From: Mercenaria mercenaria
Lineage: Eukaryota; Mollusca; Bivalvia; Venerida; Veneridae
Length of the DNA stretch: 64,000 bases
NCBI RefSeq assembly: GCF_021730395.1
Contig: NC_069362.1
Coordinates: 2,480,001 to 2,544,000, forward strand
Direction of reading: 5' to 3'
Positions within the stretch are counted from its first letter, which is position 1. Each line of letters starts with the position of its first letter. Position numbers and translations under genes: made by a program. The notes beneath the pieces are model-generated. The model was not told the origin of the DNA. It made no database searches and was given only the letters and a program-made list of their open reading frames with translations. This document shows, one piece after another, positions 21,511 through 34,018 of the stretch.

Positions 21511-22359
21511 TACATGTACTCGGTATCTCGAATTTTAAGGGACCATGCTTTTTCAGTTCGAGATAATCGAAATTCGAGTTATGATAAGGGACGTATATGT
21601 ACGAAATGATGAAAAAAGTTGGTTCCAACATCTTTTTAAAGCTCCTGCTATTGGGCACGCGTACACGATTTCATACAGTTTATTTTTATCAACGTTTTCA
21701 GTTTTTCAACGAATAAAAACTTTTGAGTCAAAGTTCCTTTTTGTACCACGTTTCTCTCCCGGAGGATTGACAACATTTCGACCTGACATTTTGAACGAAT
21801 GATGCTTTCCCCAAAGAAGTCTCATCCCGATTACCTCTAATTAATTCTTATTAAAATCCCAACTGTTCAAACTAATTTATTCATTAGTTTAAAATTAAAA
21901 GCAATTTTCATAACGTCTCAAAAACAAATGACCGCTAATTGAAGAAATCTAATGTTTACAGCAATCAGTTATGTTTCTGGCACGTGCAAACAAGTATGAT
22001 ATCATCTGACTATGATTATCGCCGCACCTTTGATACGTCGGCATCACGGATTACTTGTTAGGCAATAAACATGGACATGTGTTAAAACCAACCGCATACA
22101 CAATGACATGTGTGAAATATTATCGCCTATTCTTCTCACTTCAACTTATCGAGTTTACACTGCACTTGAATTTTATTGACGGGACTAAAAATCTCTTTCG
22201 ACACATCCGGAGTCTCGGTAAGTCAAATTTTGACGTATAGTAAGCGGAGTTGAATTACATATATAAAGAAGGAATTTTGACGGGACTTGAAAATTTCTTC
22301 GACTTAAGCGGAATTTCGAGGTAAGCGAGTTTGAGATACCGAGTTTCGACTCTATTTTC
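21511..22359. mobile_element. Tigger/pogo-like MITE
   Basis: The left end CTCGGTATCTCGAATTTTAA and the inverse of the right end (AACTCGGTATCTCAAACTCG) match. The right boundary is GAGTTTCGACT followed by TA. Inner words GAATTTCGAGGTAAG and GATAATCGAAATTCGAG repeat the theme. About 850 bp without a transposase. Left outer bases are missing or diverged. Confidence 0.6.
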
Positions 22360-22473
22360 CTAGATGGAGTAAGTTTTTATGATGCAGAGGCTTTTTTATG
22401 ACTTGCAAAAAAACCACCCTAATACGAAAAGCTTAGTAATCCAAAGGGAAAACAAAAAACAAAACAAGTATTT

Positions 22474-22706
22474 ACCACATTGGCATAACTTTCTCAACAA
22501 TCAGCAACAGTTCGCTGGGCATATTTACTGATTACATCCATCGCTTAGTACTGGAAGTAAATGAAGTAATTTGGACCTGTGAATCAGATGATGGTGAAAT
22601 CGATTTGCCCAAAACTTTTGAATATTTATGTGGGAAAACAGACATCTATCCAATTAGAAGTGACCATATAGTAAAATTCAAACAGCGGCATCAGTTAATG
22701 TTTTGA
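22474..22706 (+). other. open frame without ATG, unrecognised; possible 3' exon remnant of the NLR gene
   Basis: About 76 codons stay open, reading SNSSLGIFTDYIHRLVLEV and later IDLPKTFEYLCGKTDIYPI, then TGA. The composition looks protein-like and it lies downstream of the LRR segment on the same strand. I do not recognise a family and see no strong acceptor. Confidence 0.3.
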
Positions 22707-23329
22707 AAGTGCACCAGTCAGTTACCTTCATACGTTCGTATGAGCGTAGCAGTACACATGTAGTACTCTAAATCTAAATAATTGAAACCATCATTTCTGT
22801 CGAATAATCATGATCTTACTAGTAACAATCAAAGCCTTGAGATGTCTGGTGGTTGCGGGTTTTGTTAAATTTATTTTCTGTTTAAATGCCATAATAAAAT
22901 AAATATACATGAATGAGAAACAAATATACAAATGTGCCTCATATCTAAGATGAACTCTGCCTGACCCAGCTTGTGATGTAACCATTGACTGGAAAACCTT
23001 ATCATTGATAGATCTTATGTAATTCAAATGGTCAGTGTGAATGGATACAAGTTGAATCAGATCTGCTTGATCATTGATAATTCATCCGCATTGTTCATGA
23101 ATGGAACTATTTTGTGTAGCACATGAACATCTTTTGGAAGTGATCTGGACTAAAATGAAGATGCTATTTGATTGTCAGAATTACACTTGTAACTTTGGTA
23201 GTAGGTAAACCCGCAGCCAACTAGATTCTGATCATATCTTAATAAGGGCCGTTACTTAGTGCATTTAAGTTGTAATACACATAAGCCCTCCTTGTTGGCA
23301 TGTCTGAGACAACTGGGTATGTAATTTGT

Positions 23330-23870
23330 ATGCTGTGACCTTGAACTTTAACTAACTGGTCCCTAAACCAATAGGGGTCATACTCTATTGACATCATACT
23401 TATCCTATGAAGTTTGACAACTGTAGGCCAAAGCTTTCTGTAGAAAACGTTTTCAGTTGAAATGTCAAAGAACTGGACCTTTAGCTAGTAACCAAATGTC
23501 ATCTACTGACCACGTACAGTCATCCTATGAAGTTTGGTGACAGTAGGTCGAACCGTTCTGTAGTAATTGAAAGAAAATCGTTCTCATCTCAATGAAATTT
23601 TGACCTATGATCCATACAATTGTAGGGAGCATCTACTTACCTGTGAAGTTTGATAACTATAGACCGAATCGTTCTCTAGTTACTGATCGGAAACCATTTT
23701 CAGTCCCAAAGTCATTGTGACCTTGACTTTAGACCTACAGACTCCCAAAACAGGTTTTCTACTGACCAATGCAATCCCTCTATGAAGTTTGACTACTGTA
23801 GGTCTAACCATTCTCCAGTAGTTTTTGGATCGATTGTCTCGCAATCGATCCAAAGTTAACAATGCAGAAA
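23330..23870. repeat. tandem repeat, unit about 110-120 bp
   Basis: Words such as TGAAGTTTGACAACTGTAGG, CATTCTCCAGTA, TGACCTTGA and GGAAACCATTTTCAG recur four or five times. This is a dispersed bivalve repeat. Confidence 0.7.
23825..23856. repeat. perfect short hairpin
   Basis: TTTGGATCGATTG and CAATCGATCCAAA are exact inverse complements separated by about five bases. Confidence 0.7.
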
Positions 23871-25039
23871 TTTCCTTACTGCAAACCGAACAAAATAGTG
23901 CCGAAAGTAGTTCCATGCCATAGATTTAGTTAACCATTAAAATATAATTATTCTGACACAACTGTATTTTCAGTTATCGAACGTCAAAAACAAAATACAA
24001 TTTTAAACGTATTTTTCAATTATTTTAATCTGTTGTGTTTATTTTCTGACTGCTGTAACATATTAATGCGCGAAAACTAGGTCACCAGACAAACCTACGA
24101 CGCCATATTGGTTCACAGCTGAACATGCACGCACACAGTGATCCTTAAGACGATATTTAAAGATTACTACAGATTACAGCTAGCCTAGAAAATTTGCATT
24201 TTTTGTAGCGATTTTGATGGTAACACCGATAAGTTTTATTGCACTGAAAGCAAGGGAAATCGTTGAATCAGATAAACTTAGATTTAGGTAGGTCTAACGA
24301 TTGTGGTGGTATGAAACATTTTCTTGACGCATAGTCGCTAATGCATATGTATGAATACATGTATATGAATGTATGACTTAATGGATATATTCATTTATAA
24401 TAATCTTTTCTAGTGTGAAATTGTTGTTGTGTGAAAAAATGCAATGTCCAAGCAGAGTTGTCGTTCGTTCCTCACCATACAGCTATGCAGTTCATCAGTG
24501 AATGCTAATGTAACTGGTGTGCAAGAGAGTGGAAAAAATGATGCCGAGCATCGGTTATAAACGAAAGAGATGGTGAAGTTTTTGTTGACCATAATGCATT
24601 TCCGTGAGAGCTCCCTATTATTTTTTATTAGATTCTATTTAATCATGGTTGTGAGTTACAGTTTTAAAGTCAGATAATTATTTAAGCAAACAGCTGTAGT
24701 TCGATTATTTTTTGAAAAGTTACCTCCCTTTGTTTCTTTTACGTCATTTGCATGTCAGAAGGGAAATTTTAACCATTCAGATCATCAGGCAAATCATAAA
24801 TTTATTGTACAACAGACTTGCTGATTAAATAATTAATACTCTAGTTTATAAATGAAGGTTTTCAGTATCTGTTTATGCAAAATGCAGGCGTAATTTCGCC
24901 CCAGTCAGTTCGTCCCCAATATTTTTAATGTATACAGTATAAATTATTGGTACTCGATATGCGATAAGTAACATGTACATATTATGTACTGCATTGCAAG
25001 TGTATAAATTAATTGATGGTAAAAGTTATGATTAGTTGT

Positions 25040-25375
25040 TATGTCACAGGTTGAGAAAAATGTGCAGCCATACCAGGACTCTACCGACTGAGCTACGGCT
25101 GCCTACACATATTCTCCCAGTTTTAATATTCAAGTCCAATACTGTGACATACTCACCCGCTCTATGAATTCATCCGCGAATTTCTAATGGGAAAGAAAAC
25201 AAGGTAAGGTAAACATGATCTTGGAGTATATTCATTCATTCACGTTGGGTGCCAAATGTCTCGGGGGCAAGAAAGATGTGCAGCCAGACCGGTACTCAAA
25301 CCCGGGGCCTCAGAATACCGTTCCAATGCTGCACCTACTAAACTACCTGGCCGCCTTCACATTTTGTCCCGTGAC
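25040..25375 (-). repeat. tRNA-like/SINE fragments
   Basis: The - strand of 25070-25108 reads an A-box-like CCGTAGCTCAGTCGGTAGAG. The - strand of 25230-25370 reads AGGTAGTTTAGTAGGTGCAG followed by GGGTTTGAGTACC at tRNA spacing. A word CACCCAACGTG is shared with 38280-38300. Two + strand open frames here are spurious. Confidence 0.5.
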
Positions 25376-25945
25376 AGTTATCGCGATTTTTGTAAATGTT
25401 TTATTTATAATTACAAATGTAGCTCTGACCCAGGTTCCAGGCATAGATATGAAATTTTAACAGCGATTTGGGGTAGTCATGATTATATTATTTACTCATT
25501 CAAGTAGTAAAACAAAATCGACAAGTCATGAGCACAATCTATGCCTTAGTATACTAAAGAAAACGTTAATGTTTTCATTCATTGGTTCTGAGACGTATAA
25601 GAATTAAAGAAAAGCTTCCAGTTATGGTATACAAATTGCTATTTTATTATTGGTTGAATTTGCGATGGTATTTTCACCGGAGATTAAAGAATTACAAATA
25701 GTTGTGTTTCCTGTCACTTACCATGTAAACGGACGAAAAAATTTGTACGAGAGCAAACATTTGAAATCATCTCCTGATTTTAAAGATAAAATATGCCGCC
25801 TCTTTGTACATTATATCATTCACATTATTCGTATTATCCTGTTCATGTTGTCTAGAGGTTCAAACTTTGGACACCAATTCACTGCAAATTTTAATATTTA
25901 CGTACCAATGACAATTTAACTTTTTAAAAAATTTTTCTCTTTCTG
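25376..25945. other. no recognised feature
   Basis: AT-rich. An 89-codon + frame at 25650-25919 has unremarkable composition and no splice context. I do not call it a gene. Confidence 0.35.
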
Positions 25946-25947
25946 TG

Positions 25948-26280
25948 ATAAACCGCCTCGGTAGCCTAGTGGTAGAGCGTTCGCTTTGGGTGCAGGAGGT
26001 CGTTGGTTCGATCCCCGGCCGCGTCATACCAAAGACGTAAAAAAATGGTACTAGTAGCTTCCCCGCTTGGCGCTCAGCATTAAGAGGATAGTGCTAGGAC
26101 TGGTCAGCCCGGTGTCGGTATAATGTGACTGGGTGGGGTATCATGCCACGTGTCTATGGCGTGATATTCCAGTGGGGCAGCACTATAAAGTTGGGCATTG
26201 TGCTCACTGCTACAAGTAGACACCGTCATTTGTATGAATTGTTGAAAAAGACGTTAAACCCGAACACACACACACACTTC
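25948..26280 (+). repeat. full-length tRNA-derived SINE
   Basis: The head has an A box GGTAGCCTAGTGGTAGAGCG and a B box GGTTCGATCCCCGG at tRNA spacing (25953-26025). A body follows, ending GTTGAAAAAGACGTTAAACC, then a short (CA)n tail at 26262-26277. The GACGTTAAAC ending is characteristic of widespread bivalve SINEs. Confidence 0.85.
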
Positions 26281-26527
26281 CTGTGATAGTGTCAGAATAT
26301 TGAATATGAAACATTATATATATTTCTTTCAGATTTTAGAATAGTATTGGGTCCAGTAAACTTTAAGTGAAAATGTGTAAATTACAGATTAAGCAAAAAT
26401 ATAAAAGACACACAATTAGCTACTTTATCTCAAAGAGCTATAAAAATAAATAGATTGGCAGCTTGAAAGGCATATATATAGAGCAAATTTCGCCAACAGC
26501 CCAAGATAACTGAATGAGATCTCGTTG

Positions 26528-26581
26528 TAAGCGTCTGTTGATCACGATTGATCAAGTCGGCAAACGCTTTGAAATAAGATT
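26528..26581 (+). repeat. dispersed repeat, copy 1
   Basis: TAAGCGTCTGTTGATCACG ... GTCGGCAAACGCTTTGAAAT recurs at 29228-29284 in the same orientation, with a small TTTGATC difference. Confidence 0.7.
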
Positions 26582-26835
26582 ACTTTCGGGTCGTTTGTTT
26601 ATAATGATAATGGCGGGACCGTAGGAAGCAGTTTCAGATTGGGGGTCACACATTATGAAAATCAGCTAAAATTGACAAATTGTCAAAAAATTGCTAAGAT
26701 AATTGCCATCATTGGTCAAATTATTGGGGGCCCGGTCCCCCTGGCCCCCTGTTCCTACGGCCCTGAATGGTGCTATTTTGGCCCCCCTATTTTTGGCCCC
26801 CCATTTGCTCTTGTCCGTCTGTCCGTCCTTACAAG

Positions 26836-27145
26836 AATGTTGTGTCGCGTCTAGCTCCAGAAGTATTTGACGTAGTCAGAAAACTTTACAGGAATATTGG
26901 TCAGCATGTGTAGTTGTGCACCTGGGGTTTCGCGTCCAGATTCATTCAGTTTTGTAGGAGTTATGGCCCCTGACTTTGTAAAAATTGGTCATTTTAATGT
27001 TGTGTCGCGCGTAGCTCCAAAAGTATTTGACCTAGAGTCACCAACGTTTACAGGAATTTTGGTCAGCATGTGCAGTTGTGCACCTGGGGTTTGACGTCCG
27101 GATTCATTCAGTCATGTAGAAGTTATGGCCCCTGACTTATTTTGT
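26836..27145 (+). repeat. two-copy tandem repeat, unit about 155 bp
   Basis: TTGTGTCGCG(TC)TAGCTCC ... GTCAGCATGTG(T/C)AGTTGTGC ... GAGTTATGGCCCCTGACTT occurs twice head to tail. A pair of open frames across it comes from the repeat. Confidence 0.8.
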
Positions 27146-28029
27146 TTTTTAGGTTTTTTCTTTACACAAAACCAGACTTCTTGTCCAGACTTACTCAAAA
27201 AAAAAAGATTGTGAAACATGTATGTTAAAATGTACTTGACCTAGAATAATAAAACATAAGAGGATTGTTTTATAGCCTGTGAAGTGTTCTCTTTAGGATT
27301 TTACTCAGCTAGGCCAGAGTTATGGCTAACTAAGTGAAAAATACACATACGGTTCAGACTAATTAGTTAAGGATTATAATTAGTCTATGCAAAGAAATGG
27401 GATAACAGTTGGTGGCGGCATGCATGGGTAAGTTGATTGTTATCGAGTAATAATTAGCAGAGAAAGGCAACTGTATTAAAATGACCAGTGATTCTTTGAC
27501 TGTTTGAAATTTGAAATCATTGTTCCCGATGAACTGAAGCAAACTTTTTCGAGGACGTTTAATTACTATTGTTTAAGGTGCTATTAATTTCTAAATATTA
27601 AACTTTATCTACTATGATATTTTTGTTTCACTTTGCTTTTGTATCTCTCAAAGTAAACATGAAAAGACCAAATGATACAAGTTTCAGTGGAATAACAAAA
27701 TTTAGGGCAGGTTACCTAACCATCGTTCCTGGGAAAGACCAGTTCCAAATAAACTGCCTACTTTCTTACGTAAAGAACCGTGCTAGTCGGTAAAAGGGAT
27801 GAATGAATTCTCTTCTGCTGTATTTCAAGGAAGTCAATAGTCTATTTCTATGCTAAATAAACATTGATTTATTTAGAAGTTCTATTTACTGAATATATTT
27901 ACAGCATCATGTATGGTCCAAAGAATTTTAGAAGAAAAAAAAAACAAGAAACTTATCAACAACAAAAAAGTTATGATTCATTTTGTCAAGTCATTGAAAC
28001 ATGTCATTGTAACTTATGTTTCATTTCAG

Positions 28030-28735
28030 GCTCTTTCATCACACTTCTCCCTTGAAGAAGACTGGGCGTTTCTTGAATGGGCACAGGCGAAAGCCACCCT
28101 TACCACAGATGAACAATTTGAGCACAATGGAGTGGATTATTGGTAATCTGTCCAAGTCTCACCCAAACTTGTGCAAAGTCGCTACAGTGGGACTGCTTCT
28201 ACCAACCTCCACAGCTGGTGTGTATACATGTTCTTTCTGAAACTTGCTGCTTGCAGTAAAATACATAGTTAAACTTGAAATACAGAACCTGCTTCTGTGT
28301 GTAAAAAAGCTGCAATGGTGTTGTTAATACCCACAAATATTTAACAGAAATACTGTTGCAATTCATTGTGCAGAAGGACACAAGATAAATGTCAAATCTT
28401 AGGAACTTTTACAATATAAATCCATCCTTGGTTATCCTTGCTCTGGGAAAATAACAAATACCTTTTTTTTGTACTTTCAGATTGTGAGAGAGGTTTCAGC
28501 AGTTGAATGTGTAAAGACCACCCACCATTCACCAGTGAGCATGAAAGTGCTTAATGCCTTACTCATGGTGTCCATGCTGGGACAAAAAATGAATGACTTT
28601 AATTTCAGTGGTGCAGTAAAGGAATGGCACAGAGCCAAAGACAGACACTTATATGAAAAAAAAAATGCCTATGTGTTGTTAGTGTTAGTACAAAAGAAAT
28701 GGAAGGACATATGTGTTGTTCGAAAATACTTATAA
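28030..28735 (+). pseudogene. hAT transposase C-terminal remnant (two exons, frame-shifted)
   Basis: Exon 28030-28217 follows a CATTTCAG acceptor and ends SHPNLCKVATVGLLLPTSTA. The intron 28218-28480 is GT-AG, and joining gives DCERGFS, the signature at the start of the hAT dimerisation region. Exon 28481-28735 continues KVLNALLMVSMLGQKMNDF and AVKEWHRAK, again typical hAT. The frames for DCERGFS and for the following residues differ, and a second shift lies near 28130-28146. At least two breaks make this a remnant of a transposon or hAT-derived gene. Confidence 0.7.
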
Positions 28736-30470
28736 AGAAGTGGACATCTGTGTAGTGTATATGATATATTGATGGTTATATGATTATGTGAAAATGTAGA
28801 AGTAATGAAATACATGTTGTTGTGTTTTTTTGCATATGGTGTACTTAAAAAAGCACCATTTGGTTCGATTTTTTTTTTAAATCGAATACGGGAGGGGAAA
28901 CCCCTCCCGCACCCACCCCTAATCCCGCCACGCAAACTTTACCCCAGCGCCTTAAAAAAATTCTGGGGAAGGGCCTGGGTTCTTAAAAGTTTGTGTTGCA
29001 AACATCTTAAAAATTATTTAACCCGAGTCATAAAACCATGTTACAGTGGCAGGAGTGGGGGGGCTCCTGTGTCCTATGGACACACATCTAGTTAATGTTA
29101 CTAGTATTTTCTACATGGGGAATGAATGAATTTATGATTGGAAGTCTGAGAGATCACATTGTTGTTTGAAAAATGGACTCGATTGGGTTTATTACGCGCC
29201 AGGCATACCGCCAGTTTTATACTTCAGTAAGCGTCTGTTGATTTGATCACGATTGATCAAGTCGGCAAACACTTTCAAATAAGATAACGCGCTAACACGA
29301 GATGACGCAGGATTATCCCCAGTTGCCATTCTGTGTATTTTATAGTTCTTTGTTTATCTTTACTGCTAGCAGTTGGGGCAGCAGATATAATTCAATTGTA
29401 GTGGGGATGGGATAAAATTTGTAGTTCTCTTTGTTTATTATTTTAAATGAAATATTGTTAAATTTCCCTCTCTCTACCTGCATACAAAAATTGCCCTTAA
29501 TTTTGTCATACTGTATATAAATATGTAAGCTATGTTATTTTTAGGATGTATAAGAACCTTATTCTTTTCAGACTTGTCTGGTATTTGCCAGGGCAGGGGC
29601 AGCAAAATCTATGGTCTGACTTGTGCAGCTCAAACCAGAGCCCGTACATTCAGATAAAAGTTCACCATATTTTATAATATAACCCTTATATGGATAAGTT
29701 GAAAATAGATCTTTGAAAAAAAAACCAGAGAAATATATAGAAAATCAGATTTTTCCACCTCTGCAGGGGCAGGAATTCCCAAAGGTATTTAATGAGTAAT
29801 TTGTGTCCTCAAAATGCTCTTAGATTTGCAAAAAAGGAAAGAAATACCAATTTAAAAGATATGGCTGTTTAATATGACAAAACATCAAATAACTGAGTGA
29901 TAATTAGTATTTGAAAAATGCACACATGTATGAGAAACTTTCTGTTCACTTACTTAGCACATATTACTGTAGTTCACTGTTGAGAAATAGACTTTATATT
30001 TCACATAGTCAGTTCAACCTCTCAGTCATATCTTGAAAGCATTCATGCAATACCTTTAAGTTGCATGTTCACAATCAGATGATGAAATGATATATGAACT
30101 AAAACTGATTTGAATTTCACTGTATGTTGAATTGTATAAAGCATGACTGAGTGAATGTTAGGGCTGAATGTCATGTTTTTCTTCTTTATTTTTAAACAAT
30201 TCTTATTAACAACAAATGGATTGGTATGAAGGGATTATAAAAATTCATTTTGGGTAATAACTTTATCTAAATCATAATAATTACATAGGTTATTTCTTAA
30301 ACTTTAATTTGGTTGAAGAATTTACATCTGGATTAATTTAATGATTCTCAATTTCTTGAAATGAAATAGTTGGAGGAAAGTACCTGTAGGCATAACCATA
30401 CATTTTTACTTTGTCATTATAATGTGTATACATTTATACATTTGTTCTGAATTTTTCTGATTACAGATAA
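28736..30470. other. intergenic
   Basis: 28850-29095 has G/C-rich runs with GGGAGGGGAAACCCCTCCC (a perfect inverted repeat), part of a dispersed repeat. 29228-29284 is the second copy of the 26528 repeat. The remainder is AT-rich without a gene. Confidence 0.5.
29228..29284 (+). repeat. dispersed repeat, copy 2
   Basis: Partner of 26528-26581 (TAAGCGTCTGTTGATTTGAT ... GTCGGCAAACACTTTCAAAT). Confidence 0.7.
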
Positions 30471-30539
30471 ATATGCTTTTAAAAACATTGTATTTTCCAG
30501 TTTTACAACATTTTGCCTCTCCATATTTCAATGTAAGAA

Positions 30540-30592
30540 TGCTTCTTACACCACGTAGGAAGAGGTCTGGGTTCAAGTCCCAGTGGCGAGTA
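30540..30592 (+). repeat. tRNA-like 3' half
   Basis: A B-box-like CTGGGTTCAAGTCCCAG with matching T stem lies at about 30568-30584. No A box upstream, so only a fragment. Confidence 0.4.
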
Positions 30593-32012
30593 TTTTACTA
30601 TAAGACAGTTGTAGACTGGACAAAAACATACCTACTCTGCAAAAAAGTTTTTAAAAAGGAAATGTAAAAAAATATAGTCTAATCCCTCCCAAATATACTA
30701 AAGTCGAAAGCTATACATAGCTTATGTTCGTAATGTTATATTGTTTACAGACAATAAATAAATATTGAGTTGAATTCACAAAAAGTACGTTTAACTTAAT
30801 AGTTGTGCAAGCTGTAAATTTTCAGTTCTGTTTTGTTAAAACTCTACCTCTCAATTACCATTCAAGATACTGCTGTGATACTTCATAGGCTGGTTAAATA
30901 TGATAACTGAATGCAAAAGGCAAGCACATGCATTCCTGTATCAAAAGTAAAGTTCACACATATGGTTAAATGTCAAATTTTGTGTACACTTGAAAAGGTT
31001 CCCCTGATATTTACGCATGATGTGTACAATATGTGTTGTTCAGAGACAATTGATCCTCCAGTACTTTCAGTGCTTTGATTTGTTCACTGACGGGCCGACA
31101 CACAATGTGAATGTGCAAAGCAATATATATTTATTTTTTATATATAGGGGGTAATTTTTATAAAGATAGACTTCTAGGGTCAGACTCCTGTGGCAATATA
31201 CACTACTTTATTCAACATAAATGACCTTATGGACACGTAACGGCCGAGATATTATTGTACACAATTGGTATTAAATTTTTTTTCCAATATATGGGCTTAC
31301 TAGATAAACGCTCAATATGTGAAAATAATGGATGTGTTTTGTCTAGCTGCAAGCCTGTGAATGGCCATAAGTGACAGATGTTTGAAACAGTAGGAATTCT
31401 CATGGGACTTCCATAAACAAAACGACAGTATGTTACAGTTACGTTCTTTTACTGCTTGTTTGCTTCAGTATAGGAAAACCTTTTTAAGAAAATCAAACTG
31501 GAAGGTAGACTTTTTATTAGTGTATGAGTCATCATGCTGTCAAATTAATTAAGTTTCAAGTTCGCGATCTATCAAAATTATTTCTATCTCCATTCTACAT
31601 ATGCATTGTTGTTGTTTTTTGTACGTATCTTGATAGGATGTATCTCAATCTTTGAACCCGAAATTGTTTTGTTGAGCTTACTAAAATCACATAAGAATTC
31701 TTATTGTTTAAATTATTGTCAATAAAAAGGGTACCAAAACTTGATGTTAAGGTATGAAAATTGTTCGTTTCTGATTGATAAAGAAAAGCATAAGGTTGAA
31801 TCATAACGTTATGATATTTAGAATGAACTGAATATTCACTGCTTTTTGTGGGGATTTTTGTTCAAAGCGCACCTTAAGATTTTGTTGATAAACCAAATTA
31901 AAATAAAAAAGGGCCGTCATGGTCCCATATCGATCTTAGTAACATTGTTCTTTATGACAAAATGAAGCCCAATAAAATCAAACTGAAATAAACCACTCTA
32001 AACTGGGGTGAA
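30593..32012. other. no recognised feature
   Basis: AT-rich intergenic DNA. I see neither a coding frame nor a recognisable repeat. Confidence 0.4.
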
Positions 32013-32145
32013 CTTCGCTTCCGTCAGTGCTAAGGGGCGTGAAAGATGTTGCAAATATCATTCAATAATCTATCTGTCCTGAACAGACTCAATCAAATTG
32101 GATCTGCTATATACTTATTTAATTTGGTTGCGTTCTATGCTTCCG
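32013..32145 (+). repeat. dispersed repeat, copy 1
   Basis: GTGCTAAGGGGCGTGAAAGA ... GAACAGACTCAATCAAA ... TTGGTTGCGTTCT matches 54490-54605 in the same orientation. Confidence 0.65.
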
Positions 32146-32275
32146 AAAAATCTCTTGCAGTCGAAAAAATCTTCAATGTTGTCAATCGAAAGTCGTCGAT
32201 TGTAAGTTTATTTTATGTCATTGTTCCATTTTGTTACCAAACAACACGATAATGGATCTGAAAGCTGATTTTTTG

Positions 32276-32470
32276 GGTTTAATGTCACAAGTGGCGACTT
32301 TCAAGCTTTTGACGGTGGATGAAGATACCAGGCATTATTTCATGCTTGAGCTGGCAGACTGGGATAACCAACGGCCTTCTATAAGCAATATGGATGGCTT
32401 CACAAGGAAGTTCTGCATTCATACTCGTGAGAAGCAAGTGATTCAAAACCAGCGACATTAACCGCTTGCC
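32276..32470 (-). repeat. tRNA-type SINE, diverged
   Basis: On the - strand it reads GGCAAGCGGTTAATGTCGCT, then GTGAAGCCATCCATATTGC, then AAAGCTTGAAAGTCGCC, and ends ACATTAAACCC. That is the order of a very common bivalve SINE. The 76-codon + frame here is its antisense. Confidence 0.65.
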
Positions 32471-33410
32471 CATAATTTTTAGATCTATAGTGTATCCTGT
32501 ATGTCCAGAACGAACACAAAAGTATGTTTGTCAGGTAGTATTGCTATAGAGGTAAATTTACAAAGAAATTTGTCTAATGGAAAAAATGTCTGCCTTTGTA
32601 CTGGTGTTTGCTCTTCGGAGCTGTCAATAACATAGGTTGAATTGTATGTGGGCAAGAAAAGTTTCGTAAAGATCCGATCAAACTGTGATTTCTGTTAACA
32701 ATATTTTTCCATCATTTGGCACAGTGACCTAACTTCACACAAAGGACACCGAGTTAACAGTCTTTTCTTTTCTATGTTATTGGAAGAAGTGACCTATCAT
32801 TTTACCCAACGTGACCCTGTATAAACACTGACCTAGGTTTCTTTAAGACATATGACCAGGCCGACGATGTAGCCTCAGAATGATATAACACGAATTTTCC
32901 CGCAACTTGTCCGGGAGGTCTAATTCGGCATTTCCTATGTATTCTTGCACACCTGACTGGCGTTTCCGATGATTTTACCCATGCCGGAAAAACCCATCTG
33001 GCACCCCCCATATCAGATGACTCTCGTGCTGTTAATGACAACTAGTGGTTCATGCACTGGTAATATATTGTTTATGTAAAATACGAAAAAAGCAGGTACC
33101 TTGATAGTTTCTCTCCGTTCCTTGTAGTGTATTTCTCGATTCAAAATAGGAAGTTTATCGTAAGAACATAACGTTACGCTACAAACGATAAAACTAAAGT
33201 GGAACTTTGTTACTGTGCGTAACGCAAAACATCATGACGTCACTTCTGCTTACTGACTTTAATTTCCCTCGCTTTGTGTTCATTGTCTACTATAAGAAAA
33301 AGTGCTACGTAAGTATTTCTACCTGTTATTTGTAAAATACGGTATGCAAGAAAAATAATCTGCCAGAATAAAATGTTAACATGTATACGATATGCAAGAA
33401 AAAATATCAG
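32471..33410. other. intergenic; GC-richer block at 32800-33050 unexplained
   Basis: The block contains GATTTTACCCATGCCGG and CATCTGGCACCCCCC. It stands out from its AT-rich surroundings, but frames are broken and I do not recognise it. It is probably a dispersed repeat. Confidence 0.35.
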
Positions 33411-33548
33411 TCATGTGTTTACGACTCGGATAGAAATATCCGTCCCTCGGCCACCTGCACATGGGCGGTAATTCGGCAAGCCTCATTACCGCCCAATGCG
33501 CAGGTGCCCTCGGGACGGATATTTCTATCCGAGTCGTAAACACATGAC
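33411..33548. mobile_element. palindromic MITE
   Basis: GTCATGTGTTTACGACTCGG at the left and CCGAGTCGTAAACACATGAC at the right are exact inverse complements. The arms continue through GATAGAAATATCCGTCCC and AGGGACGG..., with CACCTGC.CAT and GGGCGGTAAT near the centre. Confidence 0.85.
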
Positions 33549-33618
33549 ATATATTATTAGTCCGATACCGTTTGAATACGATGCGTATATATTGGTTTTC
33601 TCAAACATTTCATTGATA

Positions 33619-33642
33619 GGGGCAATCCGGGTAAGTACGGAC
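33619..33642 (+). repeat. pogo left TIR
   Basis: 24 bp starting GGGGCAATCCGGG, exact inverse of 37579-37602, preceded by TA. Confidence 0.95.
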
Positions 33643-34018
33643 TGACGGGTAAGAACGGACAAACCTTTTCAGGTTGCTTTTAAGTGCTTACTCTGACATC
33701 GATTATCAAAGGGACGATGCCTACGCCTCAACGCTCCTTTTGGTACTTTGATTTCCAAATAACCTTAACTCTGTCGAAGAGTTATCTCCATTTAACGCAT
33801 GCGTGAAAACTCGACCTTCACTTCCTCTTCCGTCACGTCAAAAGTTTGAAAGCGGGAAAATTTAAATTGTATAGAGAAAACATCAATTAAAGGTTTGTAT
33901 ATTTTCTTTGTTATTTGAAATACACGCTAAAACGCTCAAATAACTATTGAACTTTGTTTCTGTTGTAATATCAGATCGAAAAATACTAAATTAATGAAAA
34001 TCTATAGGTAAACAAAAA

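Larger units (their letters stand above)
22707..24900. other. intergenic
   Basis: Contains the tandem repeat 23330-23870 and a small hairpin at 23825-23856. No coding frame is credible. Confidence 0.5.
26281..28029. other. intergenic with dispersed repeats
   Basis: Holds a 53-bp segment repeated at 29228 and a two-copy tandem repeat (26836-27145). Otherwise AT-rich with no gene. Confidence 0.5.

Noticed and set aside
25215-25507. Two + strand frames of 81 and 83 codons
   Set aside because: They overlap antisense tRNA-like/SINE sequence and have no splice or family support.
32231-32461. 76-codon + strand frame
   Set aside because: Antisense of a recognisable SINE ending in ACATTAAACCC.
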